64,000 nt of DNA from Typhlomys cinereus (lineage: Eukaryota > Chordata > Mammalia > Rodentia > Platacanthomyidae). How positions within the stretch are numbered: position 1 is the stretch's first letter; the number at the start of each line of letters is the position of its first letter. Location of the stretch: NCBI GenBank assembly GCA_023101885.1, contig JALPQD010000115.1, positions 5,881,251-5,945,250 on the forward strand, in the 5' to 3' direction. The position numbers and the translations under genes were made by a program. Under the pieces are notes generated by a model that had not been told where the DNA came from, searched no databases, and was given only the letters and a program-made list of their open reading frames with translations. This document shows, piece by piece, positions 24,448-34,857 of the stretch.

Positions 24448-25014
24448 ATTCTTTTAAAATTATACTTTTAATTGCATTTGCACCCTCTCTACAAAGACAA
24501 GGATAAGGAGCTATAGTAAAGAAAAAACTTAATTTCATGGCTCTTTGCTTGCCTATCGAAATGTGTGGGTGGGTATGGTGGTGTTTTGGATTGATGAACC
24601 ACTAGAGAGCATATTGCAGAGTCTCTGAAAACTTTTCCCTCAAAACCCTTTAATATTAGAAAAACTTCCATGATTCCAGGTATACACGTATATAAACTGA
24701 TGTACAAATCAAACATTTGCTGATAATCAAAAAGAAACTTATTTTAAAATATTCTTTGGCATACCTATGATTTTACCATTTATTAATGTCGAAAACAACT
24801 ATGTATACTAATAAGATGAATGTGCTTGTTTATTTTCATAAAGAATTAAATCTTGGCTGAATATCTGAAAAAAATATTTTCAGTAACAATACAAATCAGT
24901 GTTGCTTTTTTCCTCATGCTATTTTCTCAATAATCTTTCTTTTTTCTTTCTCTGTCTGATCCCATTGCAGTGTGCCACTCTAACAGCATTGCCTTCTAAA
25001 TACTACTCCAATAT

Positions 25015-25191
25015 CTGATGGTCTTCAGGTAAAGAAAATATTGTTGGAATTGCAGTTTGTTCTAAGTTACGGATACCCCATCTGATGTAAAATGCTCACT
25101 ACACAGAAACTGGTATTTACTAGGAATCCAAGAATCTCATTTCATATTCTTTAACCACTTTTCAATTCTCTCTTTGTCATGCAGAAAAAAC
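25015..25191 (-). pseudogene. THAP5: THAP5 exon 2 relic
   Basis: THAP5 is a nuclear zinc-dependent DNA-binding protein whose N-terminal THAP domain is split over exons 1 and 2. Read on the - strand from G at 25191, this segment encodes HDKERIEKWLKNMK, a stop, then DSWIPSKYQFLCSEHFT. After a frame change it continues IRWGIRNLEQTAIPTIFSL. The second C2CH ligand pair (C, H of FLCSEH) and the AIPTIF motif are recognisable. The acceptor is kept (tttcag before 25191), and the first G completes the CC left by exon 1, so splice phase is conserved. Lesions: TGA at 25139-25137 where family members have Arg; a net loss of 16 bases near 25086/25087 (six codons TPDSLD reduced to two bases); and AT instead of GT after the final CAG. 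The family comparison is from memory. It is surely a pseudogene; exon 3 was not found. Confidence 0.93.
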
Positions 25192-25574
25192 CTGAAATTT
25201 AAAAAAGAAAAACTTAACTGTAGTTTTTACAATTTTGCCAGAACTGTGTTTCTAGGAAACCTACTTGTCATGTGCTGCAAACTCAAAGCTACCATCCCCT
25301 CAACAGCAGCGTCTCCACAGCATCTCTACAGTATATGTCTCAGAGACATCCAAAGCTTGTCTCGGCGAATGGCTTCTAAATTATACCTCAGTGTTCCTTC
25401 AAAAAAAAAAAAGTGTTTCTATAAAGGACAAAATCTATTTAGATTTGCCATGGATGTTACACAACTGCTGTATGGCTTGCCTAGAACTATGTATAGATTT
25501 TGAATTCCCATCAAATTATTTTCTACTAATAGAACAGTCAAGTGGTTTGCTGTCTGCAATTTCTTTTTTTTAAA

Positions 25575-25892
25575 TTTAAATCATTAGTTTTGTGCGTGTG
25601 TGTATGTATGTATCTGAGGGCACAATATGTCCCTATGGAAGTCTAAGGGTGATTTTGGGAATCATCCTGGGTTGGTCTACCTCCTTTTAGCTTTACTCTG
25701 GAATTTTCCAGGATCTGCCTGCCAGGGCAGGAAGTGCAGGCTGCCACTGTTTTCACCTGGTGTTTTTTATGTGGGATCCGAGATCCAAATTCAGGTCCTT
25801 CTGCTTGGGAGGCAGAATCTTAACACCCAGTCATCTCTCCAGTCCTTCTGCTTGGGAGGCAGAATCTTAACACCCAGTCATCTCTCCAGCCC
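25575..25892 (-). repeat. B2-type SINE with 47-bp tandem duplication
   Basis: The reversed copy contains two adjacent units of 47 bases starting CCTTCTGCTTGGGAGG, at 25797-25843 and 25844-25890. They are identical until the last bases and cover the tRNA-like end of the SINE. Confidence 0.85.
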
Positions 25893-25956
25893 TGTTGTTC
25901 AGTTTTAAGTAGTACTGAGTATCAGACTCTTCTATTAATATTTTAGTTTTCTTTGC

Positions 25957-26082
25957 TTATTTATTCTTGAGACAGGGTCTCTTCATGTAGACCAGGATGA
26001 CTTTGATTTCATGATCCGCCTGCCTCAGTCTCTTGGGTGTGAGGGTTACAGGCATGGATCTCTGTGTCTGGCTTGCATTAAC
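25957..26082 (-). repeat. B1-like SINE
   Basis: Reversed B1: 'gagacagggtctcttcatgt' and 'gatccgcctgcctcagtctc'. Confidence 0.75.
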
Positions 26083-26281
26083 ACTTAACTGAGATGTCAA
26101 ACACTTGAGCTAAATAAAACTAGCAATAATTCATTTTCTTTACTGATACCTGCATGTACTAGAAAGTAATTTACTCCAATAGTTTTAGACTTCCATACCA
26201 CCTTCTTAGGAATGTGAAAATTCAAGTTTCGAAAGAGGAACTTGAAGCAAAAGAACTAAATATTTAAAAGATCAGACACAG

Positions 26282-26350
26282 CCAGGAGTGATGATACACC
26301 TGTAATCCTAGCATTTTGTAGGCAGAGGCCGGAGAACTGGTATTTTGTTG
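26282..26350 (+). repeat. B1-like SINE fragment
   Basis: 'ccaggagtgatgatacacct' and 'taatcctagcat' mark a truncated B1. Confidence 0.6.
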
Positions 26351-26737
26351 CTATACTGACAATAGTCTGAAATTAGGGCTGGTTCTAATATACTGAAATG
26401 GGTTTATAGGCAAAAGCATAAAAATGCAGGATTTCCTGGAAACTTTTCCTACTAGTTTAATAAGTCTGAACATATATTAAACAACTGTTGAGATCAATTT
26501 GTATTTCATGTGATGTTTTTTCAAGAACACAGTCCAAGACAAAATGTGTAATAATATATATTTTAAAAAAAATAGTAACCATAAAGTTTTTTTTTTTTTT
26601 ACACAAATCATAGCTGTTACACATTTCCTTAAATTCCAATCAATTTAGTTTATGCTTTGTGGAAAGAAGTTTTTTTCTTTCCCTAAATGCTGGTAAGTTT
26701 TAAAGAACCTGGAGGAGAAAAGTCTGGGTAATGGATT

Positions 26738-26774
26738 ATTTATTTATTTATTTATTTATTTATTCAATTGTGTA

Positions 26775-26826
<52 letters not shown>

Positions 26827-27039
26827 ACCATAGGCGAATTCGGGAACCACCATGGACGCCTCTACCTCCTCCTTGTTTACTTTACCCAGGGATTCACAGG
26901 CTCCGCCCTACCAGGACCAGAAACGCAGGCCGCTCCCGTTTCCACCGGGCGCGTCTATACGTGGGGTCTAGGATCCGAACTCAGGACCTTCCGCCTGCAA
27001 GGCAGAGGCTTAACCCCTGAGCCACCTCTCCAGCCCCAA
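26738..27039 (-). repeat. Young B2-type SINE with perfect target-site duplication
   Basis: Near-consensus copy with TTTA and long TG tail sections, flanked by the perfect 12-base repeat 'gggtaatggatt' at 26726-26737 and 27040-27051. Confidence 0.9.
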
Positions 27040-27535
27040 GGGTAATGGATTTTTAACACTGATAATTTTATATGGAAAAATACAATGATCTACTTTTGGG
27101 AGTTCTCACCATAAATTATATATATACATATACATATACACACACCTACACATACATTGAAAATTTTTTCAATACGTGTGTATGCACATATAAATAACTT
27201 GGGCTTTAAATATGATAAGCATAATCAGAAAAAGCATTTAAAAGCAAAAGGACAAGGCCAACATCTAAAATGTTTTTTGAAATTTTTATGCAATATATAG
27301 AAATGAATACCATTGTACTATATGCTCAATTATCAGTCCATTAAAAATATACTTTGTGAATATTTTTATTGGAAACTGGATTGTATTGCTTCTTATCTAC
27401 CCAACCACGATCCTTAAGAAAGTTCCTAGAATGTTTTCCAAATAATATACTATTTTTGTAATGGTTCAATTTTCTTTTTGGTAATTTTATTTCACTGTCT
27501 TATGTAATTCCCAAATGCAAAAGATATAACGTATC

Positions 27536-27645
27536 TTTATTTTTGAGACAGGGTTTTTCCTTTGTAGTCCACCTTAGTCTTGAACTGATTCTACTGCCTT
27601 AGTCTCCTGAAAACTGGTATTCACCATAAAGCCTAGCCCAATGTA
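27536..27645 (-). repeat. B1-like SINE
   Basis: Reversed B1: 'tttttgagacagggttttt' and 'ctactgccttagtctcctga'. Confidence 0.7.
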
Positions 27646-27653
27646 TAAATTGA

Positions 27654-27978
27654 ATACCAGATGCAAACATTTTGTTTTGCATGTGTAGAAGAGGGCACTG
27701 TGTGTGCCTTTGGGGGCCATACCAGATGCAAACATTTTGTTTTGCATGTGTAGAAGAGGGCACTGTGTGTGCCTTTGGGGGCCCAAAAATTACATCGGGA
27801 TTGATCCTGGATTGCACTACTTTGCTCTGGTAGTTTCCCAGACTCCACTTTCCAGGGCTAGAATTACAGGCAGCTGTCATTTTCATGGGGAATGTTTTTT
27901 ATGTTGGATCTGGGATCTGAACTGAGGTCCTTTGCTTTTGAAGCAAAGAATTAAAACTTGAGTCATCTCTCCAGCCCA
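27654..27978 (-). repeat. B2-type SINE with 65-bp tandem duplication
   Basis: A perfect 65-base duplication (27654-27718 and 27719-27783) covers the tail side of a reversed B2-type SINE that ends 'agtcatctctccagccc'. No mismatch between the two copies, so the event is young compared with the SINE itself. Confidence 0.88.
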
Positions 27979-27979
27979 C

Positions 27980-28990
27980 AGATGCATACTATTAATGAAT
28001 TGCCAAATTCTTACAAATTGACAATACAGCTTGTTATAATAGTATTAGCAACTTCAAGACTTCAAGTGTGGTACTAGGAATAACTAATTTAATTTTTATT
28101 CTGTGGATTACACATATTTTAAAAACTCAAAAAATAAAAAATAACTTTAAATTCACATCTTTAAGAAAAAACCTAAGTTCATTTGATATTCTTTCCTTTT
28201 TAAAATCAGTACCTTTATGAAGTTCACAAAAATCTCCCATCCTTTTTTTTTTTTTTTAGTCTGAGACTATGCCCTCGAGTTTGGCCAGTCTGATTAATAT
28301 TCATTTAACAAGATCTTTTGTCCCAAACTTTCTCTAGCTTCAACCATTACAATATTAATATTGCAACATTTGTCTTCCACTGATCACTCTGCATCTTGTG
28401 GGAACGAAGGGAGAAAATCATGATAGTACTGTGAAGTCCTTGTATATACCACTTCCCCAACGACTGAAATAATGGAAACACTAAACCATTTAAGAATAAA
28501 ACATGATTTGCAAAATAATAGGTGAAAATTTGAAGAAAGCAAAAGACAGCCAGGTAAACTGGGAGACTATTTTGAAATGCAAAAAAGAGAGTAATAGAAT
28601 ATTTATGCTTGTTAATATTCATCTATATCTATCCATGTATCTCTCTCCAAATGTTTAACCTCTTAAACCAGTATCACAAACTACCTTACACACAAGAGTG
28701 AGTAATTTGGGAAAGGTCATTCGATTACAATGAAACCAGCCATTGAATTGGTAAACCCAGCTTTGGAGCCTAACCCAGTAGCACTTGCCTACTCTTCTGG
28801 TTAAAAGTAAATATCCACAGCTTTACGGAATTATATCGTGGTTTCAGTCATTCGGGGGGGAAAAAAAAACCCGACGTATTCTCCTTTGTGTACTAATGAA
28901 AAGTATATGCAATCTCTGAACTGAGATTACATCCTCCCTGTGAGAATTCTCTTCTTACTTAGGTCTGATGTAACACAAACGGGTGTTAAT
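27980..28990. other. Unique stretch upstream of the CpG island
   Basis: AT-rich sequence between the last SINE and the island. It would lie in intron 1 of the ancestral THAP5. Nothing else recognised. Confidence 0.5.
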
Positions 28991-29258
28991 AGTCAAAGAA
29001 ATGGTAAGCGGGGACAGAGCTCTGCAAACCACCCAGCGACGCGCCAACTACTGTGGCAAACAGCCGAGTGCTCAAGTCTCCTCCACAGGAACCGGAGACT
29101 CAGCCTTTGCACGCCCCTCTCTCTGCGCGGAGTCCAGCTCCGTCCAGGGACCTGAACGTCAATACCCGCAACAGGTGACAGCTTCAGGCCCTGGCCCCAA
29201 AGACCACGCGATCACCGCCTAAAGGTGAGGCTGACGCTTCTTGCATGGTGGAACTTAC

Positions 29259-29338
29259 GGATACAAACTCCGTTTCCGATCTTTATTGCCGCGACCTCGG
29301 CGATTCTTGCAGCAAATCGCTGCGCAATATCGAGGCAC
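29259..29338 (-). pseudogene. THAP5: THAP5 exon 1 coding relic, start codon lost
   Basis: On the - strand, codons from 29338 read VPRYCAAICCKNRRGR then GNKDRKRSLYP: the N-terminus of THAP5, with the first C2CH cysteines (residues 5 and 9/10). The first codon is GTG where THAP5 has ATG. The exon ends with CC at 29260-29259 and a consensus GTAAGT donor from 29258, in the phase that exon 2 at 25191 accepts. The frame stays open upstream to an ATG at 29530, so an N-terminally extended start is conceivable, but the stop and frameshift in exon 2 make a functional protein implausible. In other mammals THAP5 and DNAJB9 share this head-to-head promoter; mouse and rat are reported to lack THAP5. Confidence 0.93.
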
Positions 29339-29599
29339 CGCTTGCGTCAAGCCTTGGGTGAGCCAGGCCAGCAAGGGGCGGAGGCGACTGGCACTAACTC
29401 TAGGGCGAAGGTTCCGCCGACGCGCGCCACTGAGCCTGCGCCGCGTCTGCCACGCCGGAACCCTCGACTCACTTCCGCCTTCTCTGGTGTTAGCCACGCC
29501 CTCGAGAGGGCGGTTAAGGAAGTGACGCACGAGCTGAACGGCAACAACAGTTTTCCACGTGCGCGTAGGGCGCCAAGGTCAGGTGGGGAGGCGGGAGCC

Positions 29600-29715
29600 A
29601 ATCGGGGAGCGTTTCGTGTAGGTCTGGCGGGGAGGTGGTGGCGCCAGTCGCGGACGGCCGCCAGTGGGGAGCGAGCGGAGCGGGGACGCGGAGGCTGCGG
29701 GCGCCCGCGGGAGGA
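29600..29715 (+). other. DNAJB9: Probable DNAJB9 non-coding exon 1 (approximate)
   Basis: DNAJB9 genes usually start with a non-coding exon inside the CpG island. The best donor-like site downstream of the CCAAT box is 'gaggagag|gtcagt' around 29715/29716. A second AG|GT candidate is at about 30088. Start and end are inferred, not seen. Confidence 0.35.
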
Positions 29716-30299
29716 GAGGTCAGTGTGCAGGCGGCGGTGGGGGCCACGGAGCCGGGTGCGGGCCGGCTGAGCCGCGGGGAGCCGGGCCTCCGTCGGCCGC
29801 GAGGGGAGGCGAGAGGCGCGGCCGGCCGGCGGTGCGTGCCCGGGGCGCGTCCCGCTTTGTGTGCGGCCTCGGCGTCCGGCGCGCTTCCCGCCGCGGCTCG
29901 GGGCGGCGATCGGCGCATCGCCCGGGACGGCTGCTGTGCCCGACCTTGGGCGGTTTCTGCAGGCTCGGGCACCGGCCTGGGCGGCGCTTGGATGGACCAC
30001 CGGCCCCCGGGCGCGGGGAGAAGCCCCAAGCCGCGGGTCGGCGAGGGCGTTTACCCCGGGTGCGGTAGAGAAGTCATTCTGATGGCAAGGTAGCCCACCG
30101 GAGACCTGTCAGATGCCAGGAGCATGTGCAGCAGCCAGTCAGGGGCCGCTCGGTGCGCCGGGCCCGCCCTGCGGCCGGGAGTGAGCTGCAGGGGATGTGG
30201 CGGCCGCTGGGCGCGCTCGGCCCGTGTCCTGCCCAGAGCTTGCACTTGGTCCTTGGTACTCGTGACCATGAGTAATTCTCGGGGAAACAGCGGTCTACC

Positions 30300-31486
30300 T
30301 GCTAATGAGGCTCAGGACAGGCCGCGGGAGAGGAAGGAGGCAGTTTGCACAAACCTGAGTGCCTTTTCGTCAGCCTCGTTACGTCATCATAGGCTAGTAA
30401 GGACTCCGCGGTGCAGTATTCAAGTGACAAGCAAAGATGCACTTGGTTCCGAGGTCCGGTTTGTTAAGTTGCTACTGTCAAAGATTCTAAGCGAAAACCT
30501 TTCTAGTGTTTTAAATGAAAGGTAAAATAGCTGCCGAGAAGTTTGGAAAGTGAAGAATCTGACTTTTCTTAACTACAAACTTGTCACATCCCTGTCTCTG
30601 GTTGCTTGGATAGAATCTTGGTTAATTTCGAGTTTAAAGAAGAAATTATCCATATTTCTTAATCACTGGGGAGACCATGTTTATAAGACAACTGTGAATT
30701 GTCTTAATCTTTTTAGAGCAAATAGAATTTAGACAAACAGAAACATCTTTCCTATTTAGCCTTTTTGTAGTATGGTAGTCAGACAGAGAGGACAGAATTT
30801 TCAATGTTGACTTTACCTGATATTGACGACTTACTTGCTACCATAGAAAGAAAAGTAGAGTATTTCTTGCCTCCCTCATTCCCCCCTCCCTTCCTTCTCT
30901 CTTCCCTGTCGTTCTCATCTCATTCCAACCCTTCTTCCCTCCCATCCCTGTCTGGGCCCAGTCCCTTCCAGGAGTATTTTAAAGTTTTGCTTTAAAGAAT
31001 TCATATTCTGTAGCTAGGTGTGATGGAGACAGTGCTGAGGAGGTTGAGACAGGAGCATTTGGAGATCTAGGCCAGCTTGTGTTACTTGGGGATATGCTGG
31101 GAGGTACATTCATTCTCTCTCTCTCAAAATCATTCCCAGAAGTAATGTTTTTAACATCACAGGGTAACAGAAAGTTCATTGCTAAAGTAAATAGCCCAGA
31201 ATGTCTAAATTAATAGAAATCTTCCTAAGAAAGCATTAATCCAGTTTTCCTATTAGTAGGAAAGCCAAAGACTGCAAATTCTTTTTTATTTTATTTTTTT
31301 CTTTGTAGTCAAACGGACTACAAATACTAATCCTGACAGTACAATAGCACGGGCATAAGGTACGGTGCACTGCATTCTGATACTACCCTAAATTTACCTT
31401 TTATCCTATAGGTTTGTTGAGTTTCTTTTAAAGAAAGCCCTAAGATTTGGACCTTGGGTAAAGTTTTTCTTTTTTTCCTTCTTTAG
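30300..31486 (+). other. DNAJB9: DNAJB9 intron 1 (3' part)
   Basis: Lies between the CpG island and the first coding exon and ends in a polypyrimidine tract with 'ctttag' at 31481-31486. It contains a C/T-rich stretch (30870-30965) and a weak B1-like fragment near 31013-31100. No coding content. Confidence 0.6.
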
Positions 31487-31712
31487 GATATTAGAATGGC
31501 CACTCCTCAGTCAGTTTTCATCTTTGCAATCTGCATTTTAATGATAACAGAGTTAATCCTCGCCTCAAAAAGCTACTATGATATCTTGGGTGTGCCAAAA
31601 TCTGCATCAGAGCGCCAAATTAAGAAGGCTTTTCATAAATTAGCTATGAAGTACCATCCTGACAAAAATAAGAGCCCTGATGCTGAAGCAAAATTCAGAG
31701 AGATTGCAGAAG
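31487..31712 (+). CDS. DNAJB9: DNAJB9 (ERdj4), first coding exon
   Basis: Encodes residues 1-72 and the first base of codon 73 of the ER-resident DnaJ co-chaperone DNAJB9. Acceptor 'ctttag' ends at 31486, the ATG is at 31496-31498 and the donor is GTGAGT from 31713. Residues 1-23 are a hydrophobic signal/anchor segment that targets the protein to the ER. The J domain starts near Ser26-Tyr-Tyr-Asp, and its HPD motif, which stimulates the ATPase of HSPA5/BiP, is at residues 54-56 (KYHPDKNK). The start is the first ATG of the exon and gives the family's usual N-terminus. DNAJB9 helps clear misfolded ER proteins and restrains IRE1 signalling. The exon splices in phase to 32533, giving GCA (Ala73). 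No damaging change seen. Confidence 0.98.
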
Positions 31713-32532
31713 GTGAGTAAATGACTCTTCCTAGGTCTCACAAGCATTAATAGTGAGGAGGATGATAGCCAAAAATTCTGCTTGAAGATTTTATGGTGAT
31801 GGGAGGAGTACGATATTAGATTTAATTATTGAATGAATAGATGAATTATAGATAAATTTATTGGTTTATAGGTCAAATAATGTTGAAAAATATATTTTAT
31901 TTATGAAAACATGTAAAAGGAAATTTTCAGTGGCCAAATTCTTATCAGATAACTTAGGAAATAGTTTACTGAGTATGCAGACTTAATATGAACAAATTAG
32001 ACTCTAAAATTTACTTGTTCACGTGGCTTTGTTTCAAAGCCATATATCAGTGCAAGTATAAGATATATTTTGTCTTAACACTAAATCTAAAATTATACAT
32101 CCTGAACATTCAGTAATTAGTGTGGGTAGAAGAAGCTAGGGAATTGGAATTGAATATTTATTTCATCTAGTAAGAGGATACAGAGCGATTTCTTGGCTCT
32201 TGGTTGCTTTTGATAATTTTAAGTCATGTTTTACACAGTAGTATGAAGAATAAACATTGTAATTGTTTCCAAATATTTGTGATAATGGTAGCATTCATTT
32301 AACAATTATGGGGTGCTTATTGTTAGAGCATTGTTCTTACTACTGATAATATGGCAATGAATAAAGCAGAGTCCTTACTCTGTTTTGTAGCTTTTGATTT
32401 AGCTTATTTCTATGTTCATACTGTTTTGTTTATGATCTGAGATAGAGTTGAAATCCTCATTTGAGGAGATTTGATTGTTCAAAATTTTGAATTTTTTACA
32501 TTCTCTTACTAAAAGGCTGTTATTTTTTTCAG

Positions 32533-32984
32533 CATATGAAACACTGTCAGATGCTGTTAAGCGGAAAGAGTATGACACTCTCGGACACAGTGCTTTTACT
32601 AATGGTAAAGGACAAAGAGGTGGTGGAAGTCCCTTTGAGCAATCATTTAACTTCAACTTCGATGACTTATTTAAAGACTTTAGTTTTTTTGGTCAAAACC
32701 AAAATACTCGTTCTAAAAAGCATTTTGAAAATCACTTCCAGACACGCCAGGATGGTTCCAGTAGACAGAGGCATCATTTCCAAGAATTTTCCTTTGGAGG
32801 TGGATTGTTTGATGACATGTTTGAAGATATGGAGAAAATGTTTTCTTTTAGTGGCTTTGATAACACCAATCGGCACACAGTACAGACTGAAAATAGATTT
32901 CATGGTTCTAGCAAGCACTGTAGGACTGTCACTCAGCGAAGAGGAAATATGGTTACTACATACACTGACTGTTCCGGACAGTAG
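32533..32984 (+). CDS. DNAJB9: DNAJB9 (ERdj4), terminal coding exon
   Basis: Follows acceptor 'tatttttttcag' (AG at 32531-32532) and runs to TAG at 32982-32984. It finishes the J domain (AYETLSDAVKRKEYDTLG, to about residue 90), then a Gly/Phe- and Asn/Phe-rich segment with FNFNFDDLFKDF, a repeated FDD/FED acidic-aromatic region (FGGGLFDDMFEDMEKMFSF), and the conserved end VTTYTDCSGQ. The whole protein is 222 residues (217 + 452 coding bases including stop), equal to the mouse length and one residue shorter than human, where a Gly after RQDG differs (from memory). It has no canonical DnaJ zinc-finger domain, as expected for a class B J-protein. The gene appears intact. Confidence 0.98.
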
Positions 32985-33960
32985 TTGTTTCTTTTTCTGT
33001 TTTCATGAAGTCTATTCTTCCTTAGTTTGTTTGGTGCAAAATAGCTTTCTGTGAACTATTTTGATATGTGCATGATTACTTACTTTAATTTGGTATCACT
33101 ATTACATATATTTAAATTGTTTTGACAAATTCAGTCACATTCAGTTAATAGATAAATCTAATTATTAATTTTCCTGATTAGGAAAGGTTTTTTAAACATA
33201 ATTTGCAAAATGTTCTTGATGTGCCCTTGGGCTCATTAATGTGGCCAGTTTCATTACCAAATAAAAAAATAACCCTTTTAAAGATAAAAATTTTAGAAGT
33301 TATTGTTAATATAGACATAAATTGTATGACTTTGAGTGGTTTTTTGCAGTGAAACCTTTGGTAATTTAAAGTTGCATGCTCTGTAACATCTGTGACTTGG
33401 ATTATTAAATGTAAATGAAGCTAGTTGGGTCATCAACAGAGACTGTTTTCTTGGTTAATTGCCACTGAAAGCTTCAGAAAGGGATATACTTAACCATAGA
33501 AAGAAATGATGTACTGCTTATAGTCAGTTAAACTGAAAAAAAAGTTGAAACTTCATGAAAACTTGCCAAGAGATTGTTGTGTGTTTAGTCCCTGGCTAAT
33601 GATTTGGTAGGACTGAAATTATAGCTACTTAAACATCTTTACACATTTATTTCTTTCTTGACTCTCTAGGTTTTAATATGAATTTTTGTGTGGTTTGTAT
33701 ATGTGTGTATAGTTCCTCTTTGCACTTATCTAGAGATTGACTAATACCTCATCCTTTTTGTAAAAGTCGCCAGTAATTTCTGTGCAACCTTATGTGCAAT
33801 ATTTTTAAATCCTAAGAAATGTGTGCTTTTTTTTTCATGTAGACTTACTCCTTTAGTCCTGCACTTTTCCACATTATACTCCGTATGAGTATTAATCCTA
33901 TGGATGCATATTAAATCTACTAATGTCTCATGCAATATTGTGTGTGAGAGAAATATAAAT
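32985..33960 (+). other. DNAJB9: DNAJB9 3' untranslated region (end approximate)
   Basis: AT-rich sequence after the stop, free of recognisable repeats, consistent with a 3'UTR. Candidate poly(A) signals are AATAAA at 33260-33265 and, weaker, TATAAA near 33954. The next AATAAA is near 34798. Which is used cannot be decided from sequence alone. Confidence 0.55.
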
Positions 33961-34261
33961 ATTTACAACCCGATACTCTCTTGTCATTTTATTATTAAAA
34001 ATTTGTAGTGGGGGGAGGATAATCCTTGGAGGGGATCACAGTTTCATGCAGTTTCTTCTTTACTTCAGCCAGGCCTCATTAGGAAAGAAGTGATGGCAGA
34101 ACAATTGCTCTAGGAAAATAGTCTACCAAAATTGTAGGTAATGGATCTTAAGCTACCATAATGTGAGAAAAAAATACAGTAATGGAAATTATGAAACAAC
34201 CAGGAAACAGGTACAGGTCCTGTCAAGATTTTAGAGTACATGATACAGTTTTATGGAGAAT

Positions 34262-34312
34262 ATGGCCTATGACCAGCAGGCATTTTACCCACTGAGCCAT
34301 CTCCCCAGACTC
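34262..34312 (-). repeat. SINE fragment (tRNA-like end)
   Basis: 'tacccactgagccatctccc' is the reversed head of a B2-type SINE with the body missing. Confidence 0.5.
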
Positions 34313-34857
34313 ACTTAGGTAATTTTAAAGAAAATTTTCTGTATACTTTTTATTTTCTGGAAATTTCTTGCTTTCCTTGATACTAAGGAAATACTTATAT
34401 CTTGCATAAGACAAAGATCATTTATAGACTTTAATGAACCCCATTTCATTATAATTCATTAATAAAGGATGCCTTGGTGGTGGTGTTAGCATGTATCCTT
34501 CCCTTCCCAAGACATGATTATCTTCTCTACCCATTCTGTAAATTCTGAATATTTTTATTCTTTTAAAAAAAAGCTTTTTCTGTTGGCTATTATTTTTTCA
34601 AGGAAAAATAGACCTTGAGTCATACCAACTTAGTAAACAAAATATTAAAGGTACTTAGATTAAGTATTTTAAAGGTATTTTAGTGTATTTCTTAATGCTG
34701 AAGTGAAGATATGAGTTGTGATCAGCAGTATATTGTGTGAGTTCTTTAGTGTATAAACACTTAAGAAACCAGATTAGTCCTCACAACATATTTTCCCAAT
34801 AAATTATTTTGTGGCTTATGTAGATTGAATGTATAAAGACAGGAAAATGAGAAAAAG

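Larger units (their letters stand above)
29000..30300. promoter_or_regulatory. CpG-island promoter of DNAJB9, ancestrally shared with THAP5
   Basis: This is the only long GC- and CpG-rich block in the window and lies between the head-to-head THAP5 exon 1 relic and DNAJB9. Sites visible on the + strand are TGACG at 29523-29527, CACGTG at 29556-29561, and CCAAT at 29598-29602 in 'gggagccaatcggggagcg'. A GCAAC-N9-CCACG arrangement at 29541-29559 resembles the ER-stress element CCAAT-N9-CCACG, with two mismatches in the first half. DNAJB9 is known to be induced by the XBP1/ATF6 branches of the unfolded protein response; which sites act here is inference. Long open frames in this block are a by-product of GC content. 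Confidence 0.85.

Noticed and set aside
24489..24716. Possible THAP5 exon 3 fragment on the - strand
   Set aside because: A short resemblance to a 'CTCCTT...AAGGAT' stretch did not extend in either direction at DNA or protein level.
1..25000. PNPLA8, the next gene beyond THAP5 in human
   Set aside because: No exon-like match seen; in human its 5' end lies tens of kilobases from DNAJB9, so it is probably outside the window.
29225..30525. Several long open frames (up to 217 residues) on both strands of the CpG island
   Set aside because: They overlap in many frames, are Arg/Ala/Pro/Gly-rich and have no domains; GC-rich DNA lacks stops. Only the THAP5 exon 1 segment within one of them is real homology.
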